16,521 bases of DNA. It comes from CAZEHJ01 sp964512485. Its GTDB lineage: Bacteria > Bacteroidota > Rhodothermia > Rhodothermales > UBA10348. Of this stretch, positions 6,980 to 14,194 are shown in pieces (position 1 is the stretch's first letter; the number at the start of each line of letters is the position of its first letter). Under the pieces are notes generated by a model. That model did no database searches and had not been told where the DNA came from. It saw only the letters and a list, made by a program, of their open reading frames with translations. The position numbers and the translations under genes were made by a program. The stretch spans positions 1 to 16,521 of the forward strand of contig CAZEHJ010000077.1 in assembly GCA_964512485.1 (NCBI GenBank), given 5' to 3'.

Positions 6980-8731
6980 ATGAAATTCAAGACCTTACTG
7001 ATCCTGGCCAGTGCTTTGATGGTGGTGGTAGCACCACCCGCGTCGGCCCAGGAGTCTGATCTCCTTCCCGTGCTCGCAGAGCCAGGAGATACACCGACAA
7101 CATTTGAAAACCCCGAATTGGTTGGAAGATATCTCGAGACCATTACGGCTGACGATCTGGCATCACACCTCTATTTCTTTGCATCAGACTTCTTCGAAGG
7201 ACGCGAGACATCGACGCGAGGCCAGAAAATGGCTGCCCAGTATCTGGCCGGGCAGTATCGCAAAATGGGGCTGGCGCCAAAGGGAACCGTCGAATCGGAT
7301 AATCCTCGCGACCCGAACGCTTACCTGCAGCCATTTCCTTTGTACGGCTCCAGGTTTTCTAAGGCAGAGCTGTTCGTAGGCGGTGCCACTGAAGCGACAC
7401 ACATCTACGGCGGCGATGCCACGGATGGCTCATTCATGACCGTTTTCGGAGGGGAAGCCGATGTCTCAGCCTCAGTAGTTTTTGCAGGCTACGGAATTGG
7501 TGACGATGACCTTGGATTCAATGATCTCGCCGCCATGGAAGAAGCAGAACTCGATGTAGCCGGGAAGTGGGTTTTGATGTTCGCGGACGAGCCCATGGCC
7601 GATGCCGAAACCAGCTTGCTTCCAACCGAAGGTCACGAATTGTCATCATGGACAACCTCCCGATTCAAAAAATTGCAATCCTTCTTCGGCGCACCCGAAA
7701 CCGCTCCTGTTGGAATCATGGTCATCGGTGATCTCTCGCCTCGAGGCGGATCGGTGAATGACGCCGCGATGGCAGCAGCGAGCGCGCCGACCGGTGTCGG
7801 AGGCCTGTCACTTGATGCGCCCGAAGGCGAACGGCGAAGTCGCTTCCCTACCATTCTCTCCGTATCGGCCGATCTGGCCAGCGAGATTCTGGGGCGCGAT
7901 GTACGCGAAATCAAAAAGTCGGTCGACGCCTCCCTCACGCCCACAGTGTTTGAGGTGGATTCTGAACTTCGAGGCAGAGTGCAGAATGAAAACTATGAGA
8001 CGTCTTCAGAAAACGTGCTGGCCTTCATCGAAGGTTCAGATCCGCTGCTGAAAGATGAATATGTGGTTGTGTCCTCGCATTATGATCACATCGGTATGAG
8101 CCCAGACGAAGTAGATGGGATCAACAACGGAGCCGATGACGACGGTTCTGGAACGGTCACTGTTTTGGAGATTGCGGAAGCTTTCGCCAAGGCACGAGAC
8201 GACGGATATGGGCCCCGTCGAAGTATCGTCTTCCTCAATGTGGCTGGTGAAGAAAAAGGCCTTCTCGGCTCAGCTTATTACACGGACCACGAACCCGTCG
8301 TGCCTCTCGAGAAGACGGTCACCAATCTGAACATCGATATGATCGGGCGCATCGACCCGACTCATCCTGAAGAAAACACAGATTACGTCTATATCATCGG
8401 CTCGAATCTGGTGTCGCAAGAACTACACGATATCAACATCAGAGCGAATGAGATCATCGGTGGTAAACTGGATATGCACGAGCGATTCAATTCCAAAGAC
8501 GATCCGAATCAATTCTATCGTCGAAGCGATCACTGGAACTTCGGCAAGAACAATATCCCGTTCATTTTCTTCTTCACGGGCACGCATGAAGACTACCACG
8601 GAGTGGACGACGAGCCTGAAAAGATTGAGTATGAGCGTATGGCCAATATCGCACACGTGATTTTTGCCACAGCCTGGCAGGTCGCCAACCAGGATACGCG
8701 TCCGGTTGTGTCAGGAACGGGATTCAACTAG
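6980..8731 (+). CDS. Secreted M28 family zinc metallopeptidase
   Basis: Protein of 583 residues with a clear Sec signal peptide: a charged start, a hydrophobic LLILASALMVVVAPP core and an Ala-Ser-Ala|Gln cleavage site near residue 23. Residues 60-110 pair with the catalytic domain, and about 130-320 hold a protease-associated-like insert (VVFAGYGIG and following). The catalytic domain runs from about 340. Its two-zinc site is complete: SSHYDH (H367, D369), NNGADDDGSG (bridging D386), AGEEKG (base E424, ligand E425), NIDMIG (D453) and HEDYHG (H540). M28 enzymes of this type are exported aminopeptidases that release N-terminal residues from peptides, so a role in peptide scavenging is likely. 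It starts 42 bases after the DUF58 gene and may share its transcript. A strong terminator follows. No T9SS sorting domain or lipobox is seen. Confidence 0.95.
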   Translation: MKFKTLLILASALMVVVAPPASAQESDLLPVLAEPGDTPTTFENPELVGRYLETITADDLASHLYFFASDFFEGRETSTRGQKMAAQYLAGQYRKMGLAPKGTVESDNPRDPNAYLQPFPLYGSRFSKAELFVGGATEATHIYGGDATDGSFMTVFGGEADVSASVVFAGYGIGDDDLGFNDLAAMEEAELDVAGKWVLMFADEPMADAETSLLPTEGHELSSWTTSRFKKLQSFFGAPETAPVGIMVIGDLSPRGGSVNDAAMAAASAPTGVGGLSLDAPEGERRSRFPTILSVSADLASEILGRDVREIKKSVDASLTPTVFEVDSELRGRVQNENYETSSENVLAFIEGSDPLLKDEYVVVSSHYDHIGMSPDEVDGINNGADDDGSGTVTVLEIAEAFAKARDDGYGPRRSIVFLNVAGEEKGLLGSAYYTDHEPVVPLEKTVTNLNIDMIGRIDPTHPEENTDYVYIIGSNLVSQELHDINIRANEIIGGKLDMHERFNSKDDPNQFYRRSDHWNFGKNNIPFIFFFTGTHEDYHGVDDEPEKIEYERMANIAHVIFATAWQVANQDTRPVVSGTGFN

Positions 8732-8752
8732 GACTCAAGTGTGTATTTGAAC

Positions 8753-8776
8753 CGATTCTGAATTCTTTCAGAATCG
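8753..8776. repeat. Hairpin just ahead of the bidirectional terminator
   Basis: A perfect 9-bp inverted repeat (8753-8761 with 8768-8776, loop of 6) ends exactly where the A-run of the next, stronger hairpin begins. For minus-strand transcripts it lies past the T-run. It may add to termination or protect the 3' end of the peptidase message. Confidence 0.5.
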
Positions 8777-8812
8777 AAAAAGGGGGATGGCGCGAAGCGC
8801 CATCCCCCTTTT
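8777..8812. terminator. Bidirectional Rho-independent terminator
   Basis: A perfect 16-bp stem (8778-8793 with 8797-8812) closes on GAA. It has four T at its plus-strand end and five A at its start, so it has a T-run in both directions. It lies between the convergent peptidase (stop at 8731) and nfu-like gene (stop at 8836) and should end both transcripts. Confidence 0.93.
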
Positions 8813-8835
8813 AAATGTCAAAAAATACCGCCCTG

Positions 8836-9120
8836 TTATACGTTTACAGCCTCGACCCTGGTAATCTGCGGAACGGAGCGCTTCACAGCTTGCTCGATAC
8901 CGGCTCTGAGCGTCATAGAGCTCATCGGACAGGTTTCACACGCGCCGAGCAGTTCCAGTTCGACTACGCCTTCCTGCGTAATCTCGAGTAAGCGCACCGA
9001 TCCGCCATCCGCCTCGAGGTACGGCCTGAGCGTATCCAATGCAGCTTCAACCTGCGATTCCAACTCTGCTCCTTCCAGGACTGCCATCGATATCTGCTTT
9101 TTCTGGGTGTTATCAAGCAT
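8836..9120 (-). CDS. Nfu-type (NifU C-terminal domain) Fe-S cluster protein
   Basis: Single-domain Nfu protein of 94 residues. The core LRPYLEADGGSVRLLEI (31-47) and the cluster motif GACETCPMSSMTL (C61, C64) are complete. Two subunits normally share one 4Fe-4S or 2Fe-2S cluster through this CxxC and pass it to client enzymes in the cytosol. The gene lies 46 bases after mrp, the last gene before a strong terminator, so the pair probably acts together in Fe-S delivery. The ATG at 9118-9120 gives about 20 residues ahead of the domain, a normal length. There are no extra A-type or IscU-like domains. Confidence 0.95.
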   Translation of the reverse strand: MLDNTQKKQISMAVLEGAELESQVEAALDTLRPYLEADGGSVRLLEITQEGVVELELLGACETCPMSSMTLRAGIEQAVKRSVPQITRVEAVNV

Positions 9121-9166
9121 TGATGATCAAGTTCTACTCAACCGTTTCCGGATGGTTCACGTCAGA

Positions 9167-10276
9167 TCAGTTATGCATTATTTCGATTTTTCTCGTCGCC
9201 GGGCTGATTGCATTTCGCGTCTCTACCTTTGACACCAGCTCAGTCGCGATCTGAGTAAAAACGTTACCGACTGCCTCGTTTGCATCGGTGACGACGGGAG
9301 TGCCCGCGTCAGCATTTTCTCGAATCACCTGTTCGAGTGGTATTTCACCGAGCATCGGGATGTCGAGTTCTTCTGCGAGAGCTTTTGCTCCGCCTTCTCC
9401 GAACAGATAGTATTTGTTTTCAGGCAGCTCGGGCGGTGTGAAATAAGACATGTTTTCAATGATCCCGACCACAGGAACCTGAACCTGGTCAAACATGCCC
9501 ACTCCGCGACGGGCGTCGGCCAGCGCGACTCTTTGTGGTGTTGATACAATCACGGCACCGTTCAACGGAACGGTCTGAACAAGCGTCAACTGAATATCAC
9601 CCGTTCCAGGAGGAAGATCCAGAATCAGAAAGTCCAACTCACCCCACTGAGTGTCTCCGAGAAACTGCCTGACCGCGCTGGTCACCATCGGACCCCTCCA
9701 GATCACAGCCTTTTCCGGGTCTACCAGAAATCCCATCGAGAGTAGCTTGACACCGTATTTTTCGAGTGGAATGATTTTGCGATCTTCGCTCACCCGTGGC
9801 TTGGCATCTTCCAGGCCAAACATCGTCGGGATTGATGGGCCGTAGATGTCAACGTCTGCCAGTCCCACATCATAACCTGCTCTGGCGAGAGCAACGGCCA
9901 GATTGCATGCTACTGTGCTTTTTCCCACGCCTCCTTTTCCTGATGCGACGGCAATGATATTCGTAATTCCATCCCCGGGCTCACTCGATGCCGTCTGACC
10001 GTCGACCTGAAGATCCATCCCGAGACTGATCATCTCACTGTCCGTGGCGATGTCCAATTGAGTTTGTTCTCCAAAGGCTCCTTTCAGTGCTTCTTCACAT
10101 GCTCGCTGGACCTCATTTGCGAACGCTGATGTGGGATCTGAAATCATCAGGGTGAATCCGATTTTGCCTTCGTCGACCGCCAGAGCCCGCACCCATCCCA
10201 ATCGTACGATATCTTTGCCGCTTTTGGGCTCAACAATATTCCTGAGGGCGTCCAGTACGTTTGCAATTTGAATCAT
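9167..10276 (-). CDS. mrp: Mrp/ApbC-family P-loop ATPase, Fe-S cluster carrier
   Basis: Protein of 369 residues with an N-terminal MIP18/DUF59 domain (about 4-80) and a ParA/MinD-like ATPase domain. The deviant Walker A is ASGKGGVGKST (111-121), switch I is ADVDIYGPSIP (140-150) and Walker B is LILDLPPGTGD (217-227). Mrp/ApbC/NBP35 proteins carry and hand over 4Fe-4S clusters in an ATP-dependent way. Most have a CxxC near the C-terminus that holds the bridging cluster. Here that place, after GIIENMS, reads YFTPPELPENKYY and has no cysteine; the only cysteines are C60 and C124. This variant is familiar from Bacteroidota. An AGGAAGG lies before the ATG, and the Nfu gene follows, supporting a joint Fe-S role. 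Confidence 0.95.
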   Translation of the reverse strand: MIQIANVLDALRNIVEPKSGKDIVRLGWVRALAVDEGKIGFTLMISDPTSAFANEVQRACEEALKGAFGEQTQLDIATDSEMISLGMDLQVDGQTASSEPGDGITNIIAVASGKGGVGKSTVACNLAVALARAGYDVGLADVDIYGPSIPTMFGLEDAKPRVSEDRKIIPLEKYGVKLLSMGFLVDPEKAVIWRGPMVTSAVRQFLGDTQWGELDFLILDLPPGTGDIQLTLVQTVPLNGAVIVSTPQRVALADARRGVGMFDQVQVPVVGIIENMSYFTPPELPENKYYLFGEGGAKALAEELDIPMLGEIPLEQVIRENADAGTPVVTDANEAVGNVFTQIATELVSKVETRNAISPATRKIEIMHN

Positions 10277-10278
10277 GT

Positions 10279-10285
10279 CCTTCCT
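10279..10285 (-). promoter_or_regulatory. Ribosome binding site of mrp
   Basis: AGGAAGG on the minus strand ends 2 bases before the mrp ATG (10276); its first AGGA is 5 bases away. It is notable because most genes in the window have no Shine-Dalgarno. It supports the chosen start and translation independent of the upstream ppx gene. Confidence 0.6.
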
Positions 10286-10363
10286 GCGATCTCAAGCGGA
10301 TCAGTTTTTTCACGTTTCTTGAATGGCTGAAAGCAGCGAATCGTGTTGTTGTTTCCTCAAATT

Positions 10364-10397
10364 TCAACGAGATCCGTCGTTGATGATCAATTCAACG
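10364..10397 (-). other. Mutually exclusive stem-loops between ppx and mrp
   Basis: Three arms lie in order on the minus strand: CGTTGA (10397-10392), TCAACGA (10383-10377) and TCGTTGA (10370-10364). The middle arm can pair with the first (6 bp, overlapping the ppx stop) or the third (7 bp). No T-run follows, so it is not a plain terminator. The stems are short and may be chance. Confidence 0.3.
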
Positions 10398-11348
10398 GGA
10401 TTTCCTGAATTCCGCAATCGCAACGCCGTGTCGGACACCGAATGGCGATATATACAACGTCTCTCCGCCGACAAACTGAGTGGCCATATTCAGAATCAAT
10501 ACACCCGCCGGAAATACGTCTTCCCTTCCTTTCATTTTTTCGGGGTGCAAAGACAGAACCTTGGAGCGGGTCATCTGCAGAATGTCGCTCGTCTTTTCTT
10601 CGAGTTGAATCAGGGACATATGGCTGTCACCTGCCAATTCCTTCAGCGTTCGGACATCTTTCTGGATCCTTCCCAGAATGACGGCCGTTCCTGAGGCTCC
10701 GATACACGCCGGTGTTGTAACGCTATCGGCCCATTCCACCGCCATCATCTCCTGAAAAACAGACCGAGCAGTGTCCATCTCGTTCACCGGAACTGGTTGC
10801 GTACTGAAAAAGCGTTCCGTCATCCGGACACTTCCCATGTCGATGCTTTTCTTGAAGATGATCTCTCCTGACTCGGGATCTCCCTGTACCAACTCGGTCG
10901 AACCGCCGCCAACATCAATCACACTCACAATCCCGTGTTCAGACACCGCGCTCCACTGCACATCGAAACTCATCATTCCGCAGACCGCACCATCAAATGT
11001 CGTCTGCGCTTCCTCCTCTCCCGAAAGGATCAACAAATCTGAACCTGTTACTTCACGAACCAGATCTCGAATACGGTAAGCGTCTGCCGCGTCTCTCGAC
11101 GCGCTCGTTCCGGTGACCACGACGCGCGTTGGGTCCATCGAACGGATATGCTCCATATGAGAGGTCAGCACACTTCTCAATCGTCCGAGAGCGGCATCCC
11201 CCACTCTTCCGCTGGCGTCCATTCCTTCTCCGAGTCTTACAAAACCAGCAGCGTTGAATACTTCTGAGATACCTCCGGGGGTGGATTCGGCAATCAGAAG
11301 AAGCGCCGTATTGGTACCGATGTCAATCGTCGCTATCCGCTCACCCAT
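10392..11348 (-). CDS. Ppx/GppA family phosphatase, short form
   Basis: Actin-like (ASKHA) phosphatase of 318 residues. It shows the phosphate-1 loop TIDIGTNTALLLI (7-19), the catalytic acidic region LSGEEEA (108-114), the phosphate-2 loop IDVGGGSTELV (144-154), SIDMGSVRMTE (168-178) and the adenosine-side IGASGTA. It stops after the two-lobed core, lacking the C-terminal HD-like domain of E. coli Ppx/GppA. This short form is common outside the Proteobacteria. Family substrates are polyphosphate and the alarmone pppGpp, and the sequence alone does not decide between them. Its ATG overlaps the end of prmA by 8 bases, which points to translational coupling. mrp follows after 115 bases. Confidence 0.9.
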   Translation of the reverse strand: MGERIATIDIGTNTALLLIAESTPGGISEVFNAAGFVRLGEGMDASGRVGDAALGRLRSVLTSHMEHIRSMDPTRVVVTGTSASRDAADAYRIRDLVREVTGSDLLILSGEEEAQTTFDGAVCGMMSFDVQWSAVSEHGIVSVIDVGGGSTELVQGDPESGEIIFKKSIDMGSVRMTERFFSTQPVPVNEMDTARSVFQEMMAVEWADSVTTPACIGASGTAVILGRIQKDVRTLKELAGDSHMSLIQLEEKTSDILQMTRSKVLSLHPEKMKGREDVFPAGVLILNMATQFVGGETLYISPFGVRHGVAIAEFRKSR

Positions 11349-12171
11349 TCGCCGTCACCCAAATACTCCACCATTGCCCTTCCTGATACTCTTGGCCACC
11401 CGTCAAGTCGGATTTGGCCAAGGATTCAATCATTATCTGCCGGTCAGTAAGCAGAAGGCCCGACAATCCCATTCTTGCCCCGGGCGCCATTTTGGAAGCC
11501 AATACCGGTAGCATTCCTCGCAAGGCTTCTCTGTTGATGTTGGCGAGAATCAGATCGTACCTGTCTCCAGAAATAACCGATTCGTCGCCCAGATAGACTG
11601 ACATTTTGGCCGCCACATCATTTAAGATGGCATTTTCCTTTGCGTTTTCCTCGCATATTGGGTCGAAGTCGAACACATCTGCATGTCTGGCACCCGATTT
11701 CAAGGCAGCTATTGCCAGCACACCTGTTCCCGAGCCGGCGTCCAGAACATCATCGTCACTCTGAGCGTGGTCCGCTATTCCCCGCAGCATCAAACGAGTG
11801 CTGGCATGATACCCGGTCCCGAAAGACATTTTGGGATCGATTATGACTTCGATACACCCTTCCGGAGTTACATCCGTATTCCACGTTGGCCTGATCCAGA
11901 ATCCACCGGCTGTAATCGATTCGATTGTCTTTTCCCACTCGGCATTCCAGTTGGTTGGCTGAATCAGTTCCTTGGTCAAGGGGCCGGAAACAAACCGCTC
12001 CAATTCAGAAGAAAGAGCGTCCAGAACCTCGGGCGCGGATTCCGGATCCACATAAACGATCAGAGCTGAATCCGATTCTTCAAATCCTTCTACGCCGCGC
12101 TCGTCGAGGAACGCCACAAGAATACCATGATGCTCTGGTTTGGAAGGAACCGTAATAGAAAGAGTGGCCAT
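11341..12171 (-). CDS. prmA: Ribosomal protein L11 methyltransferase
   Basis: PrmA-type SAM-dependent methyltransferase of 276 residues, slightly shorter than the E. coli enzyme. An N-terminal L11-recognition domain is followed by the linker motif DPKMSFGTGYHASTRLML (112-129). The Rossmann methyltransferase domain has motif I VLDAGSGTGVLAI (142-154), an acidic motif II (VFDFDP) and LILANINREAL (207-217), the NINR-type catalytic loop seen in Bacteroidota. It trimethylates amino groups of ribosomal protein L11, normally a non-essential modification. It lies 49 bases after the repeat-protein gene and overlaps ppx by 8 bases, so it is mid-operon. A 7-bp hairpin sits just before the ATG. Confidence 0.93.
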   Translation of the reverse strand: MATLSITVPSKPEHHGILVAFLDERGVEGFEESDSALIVYVDPESAPEVLDALSSELERFVSGPLTKELIQPTNWNAEWEKTIESITAGGFWIRPTWNTDVTPEGCIEVIIDPKMSFGTGYHASTRLMLRGIADHAQSDDDVLDAGSGTGVLAIAALKSGARHADVFDFDPICEENAKENAILNDVAAKMSVYLGDESVISGDRYDLILANINREALRGMLPVLASKMAPGARMGLSGLLLTDRQIMIESLAKSDLTGGQEYQEGQWWSIWVTANG

Positions 12172-12175
12172 ATGG

Positions 12176-12196
12176 GGTTTGGCATTGCACCAAACC
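12176..12196 (-). promoter_or_regulatory. Hairpin immediately before the prmA start codon
   Basis: GGTTTGG and CCAAACC (12176-12182 and 12190-12196) form a 7-bp stem with a 7-base loop, ending 4 bases before the prmA ATG. No T-run follows. It would lie over the ribosome landing site and might lower translation initiation. Confidence 0.35.
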
Positions 12197-12220
12197 GACT
12201 TAGTACCGACCTGGAATAGA

Positions 12221-13984
12221 TTATTCGCCTGGACGGAATATAGCGATTCCCCAGTCCTCGGGGTGGGACAGTCCAGAACTCAGCGAGCTTCCAAAAGCTA
12301 CGCCCTGGTCCGTCTCAAACGATACTCGATACGTACCCGCGGGCAATGTCAGTTCACTCACAATCCGACGATAGCTGTCGTCACCGCCGGCTCCGGTAGT
12401 ATTCGCGTATGTCATTTCCCAGATGGTCTCATCCGCATCGATTGACTCGATCCGACCCCAGTCAAAACGCTCCTCCGAGCTGATTTCACCTAAAGCGGCC
12501 ACGATCAGTGTGGTCTCTTCTTCGAGCTCGAATTCTTCTGAAATGCGTTCATCGTTGCCGAGTGAGGTCCAGCGAATGAGGAACTGTTCATCACTTACTC
12601 CTTCAAGCGGTGAGGGAGCGTTCGTTGAGGAATTGACTCTTATGTCTGCGACCTGAATCTGCTCAACTCTGACGCTTCCTTCTTCAATCGAAGAGGAATC
12701 CAGTGGAAACAGCACAATTCCCCAGCGTTCTGAATTGTCGGGACGTCGCTTGCCAAATCTTTGATAACTGTGGGAGTCGTCGGTTTTGTACTTCACGTAG
12801 TAGGTGCCGGGGTCCAATCTCAGCATAGCCATCTGTTTGCGATTCGACGCATCGCCTCCGGCATGCGAAGATTCCCTGTAAGACATTTCCCACACTCTCC
12901 CAGAGTCCTCCTCACGTTCAATCCACCCCCAGTCATAGAGATCGGAAGATGAGGTCATTTCACCCATTCCGTACACAATGACATCAAGCGGATTGTCTGT
13001 TTCCAGTTTTGACACTATCAGTTCAGAATCGCCAACTTTCAACATTTCGACAATTGGCTCCGACATATTCCACGGATCGAACTGGCGAATAGCATCAGAC
13101 TGTTCGCTGGAGACCATGATTCCCCAGTAATACGGTAGATGTGGCGGATTCTCTGACCAGTCGCTCCAGGCCTGAATTGATCCAGCTTCAAACGAAATCT
13201 CATATACACCAGGCGTGAGGGAGATATCTGCCTCAGATTTTCGATTGGTGGAGCTTCCGCCTATCGCTTCCGAGTTGCCCGTGGTCATGGACCAGAGCGG
13301 CTCCCCATCCGGGAGTCTGGAAATGATGACATCGTCGCAACGAGCGTTGCAGATAGAAGCAACGACTTCAAGATGAAGACTTGCCTCCTGGGCCACATGA
13401 ACAATCCTGCTTTTTCCCCGTCCCCTTTTGGTAGGTCTGAATTCCCACACGATCGAGTTCTCGTTTCGCTCACCATCCACTCGAGAAACGGGATTTACCA
13501 TCTCCGGAGCCGCTGCGATACTCACGTTCCAGAACGATTCGTAATTGGTCCAGTGCGGCTTCAGCCCCATGAATGAACCGCCACGCCTGGATTCCCGCGA
13601 AGGACCCAATGTGGTGTAATACAGAGAATACATACCCGGCTCAAGCTGAAGCGAATCCGCGATGAGGGCTTTGACCCCATCGCGGGTAACCGTGGATTTA
13701 GTCGGCATCCAGACTACTTCATCACTTCCGCGATTCACGATCCATGGATAGACAGCCAGCTGTGCACTTGCGTCGTCGTCTTCGAACGAGGCGACTCCAG
13801 TCAGAACGACCGGAGCCAGGCTGAAGACTTCAAAATGCTTTGAGTAGAGCCTTCCTTCACTGAGATCAGATATCACGATGACTCCGGTACCTGATTCGGC
13901 ACTGGACGTCATTCTCCAGATGATCAGGCCGACCACGACCGCAAGAAGAAAAAGTTGAAATCTTCGGAGTCCTTTTTTTCGCAT
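12221..13984 (-). CDS. Membrane-anchored protein with four diverged tandem domains, function unknown
   Basis: I do not recognise a named family. From the chosen ATG the protein has 587 residues: a basic start (RKKGLRRF), one hydrophobic segment (about 10-24, FLLAVVVGLIIW) and then an exported part rich in Ser, Glu, Asp and Trp. It has no enzyme motif. The exported part is four diverged copies of a domain of about 105 residues. Shared marks in each copy are a DWGWIE-like segment, VWEM, (A/I)GG, an LxPGxYxVxF turn and a closing WGIxxF strand. Copies 3 and 4 are closest and copy 1 is most diverged. Strand-turn-strand patterning suggests beta-sandwich modules, perhaps binding a ligand. The frame extends to a GTG at 14083, but those 33 residues look non-coding-like and overlap a promoter-like motif. 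prmA follows 49 bases downstream, and a PP2C phosphatase is divergent. Confidence 0.75.
   Translation of the reverse strand: MRKKGLRRFQLFLLAVVVGLIIWRMTSSAESGTGVIVISDLSEGRLYSKHFEVFSLAPVVLTGVASFEDDDASAQLAVYPWIVNRGSDEVVWMPTKSTVTRDGVKALIADSLQLEPGMYSLYYTTLGPSRESRRGGSFMGLKPHWTNYESFWNVSIAAAPEMVNPVSRVDGERNENSIVWEFRPTKRGRGKSRIVHVAQEASLHLEVVASICNARCDDVIISRLPDGEPLWSMTTGNSEAIGGSSTNRKSEADISLTPGVYEISFEAGSIQAWSDWSENPPHLPYYWGIMVSSEQSDAIRQFDPWNMSEPIVEMLKVGDSELIVSKLETDNPLDVIVYGMGEMTSSSDLYDWGWIEREEDSGRVWEMSYRESSHAGGDASNRKQMAMLRLDPGTYYVKYKTDDSHSYQRFGKRRPDNSERWGIVLFPLDSSSIEEGSVRVEQIQVADIRVNSSTNAPSPLEGVSDEQFLIRWTSLGNDERISEEFELEEETTLIVAALGEISSEERFDWGRIESIDADETIWEMTYANTTGAGGDDSYRRIVSELTLPAGTYRVSFETDQGVAFGSSLSSGLSHPEDWGIAIFRPGE
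12233..13837 (-). repeat. Four tandem protein-domain repeats encoded within the unknown gene
   Basis: Copies in coding order are at 13837-13514, 13408-13106, 13024-12704 and 12547-12233, separated by linkers of about 35, 27 and 52 codons. VWEM-type cores read VVWM, LWSM, VWEM and IWEM. The turns read LEPGMYSLYY, LTPGVYEISF, LDPGTYYVKY and LPAGTYRVSF. The ends read FWNVSI, YWGIMV, RWGIVLF and DWGIAIF. The repetition is clear at protein level but not at DNA level, so the duplications are old. Confidence 0.8.
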
Positions 13985-14054
13985 GGAATCAGATGTGGGG
14001 GGAGGTGACCGTGAAATACGATCAGATTCGTTCGAAGTTACCTCAGTTTGTGTA

Positions 14055-14062
14055 AAAATGTA
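14055..14062 (-). promoter_or_regulatory. Possible -7 element for the repeat-protein gene
   Basis: TACATTTT on the minus strand matches 7 of 8 positions of the Bacteroides-type TAnnTTTG element. It lies about 70 bases before the preferred ATG at 13984 and inside the longer GTG-started frame. No convincing upstream TTTG partner was found, so confidence is low. Confidence 0.25.
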
Positions 14063-14194
14063 TTGGCGAAGACGAAGAATCACGGTTTTAGGTGCGTCTC
14101 CTGAAGCTTAACTTGCTCCGTGTGTTCTGTAACAATCCCGTTCGTGGATCGGTAGAACGCACGATCCGATAACTGACCAAAAAAGCAGCATTTC

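Noticed and set aside
9276..9300. Possible riboswitch or RNA gene signals in the window
   Set aside because: I looked through the gaps for tRNA cloverleafs, rRNA, glycine or other riboswitch cores and CRISPR repeats and saw none; the longest gap (4034-4290) holds only the promoter, palindrome and possible terminator listed.
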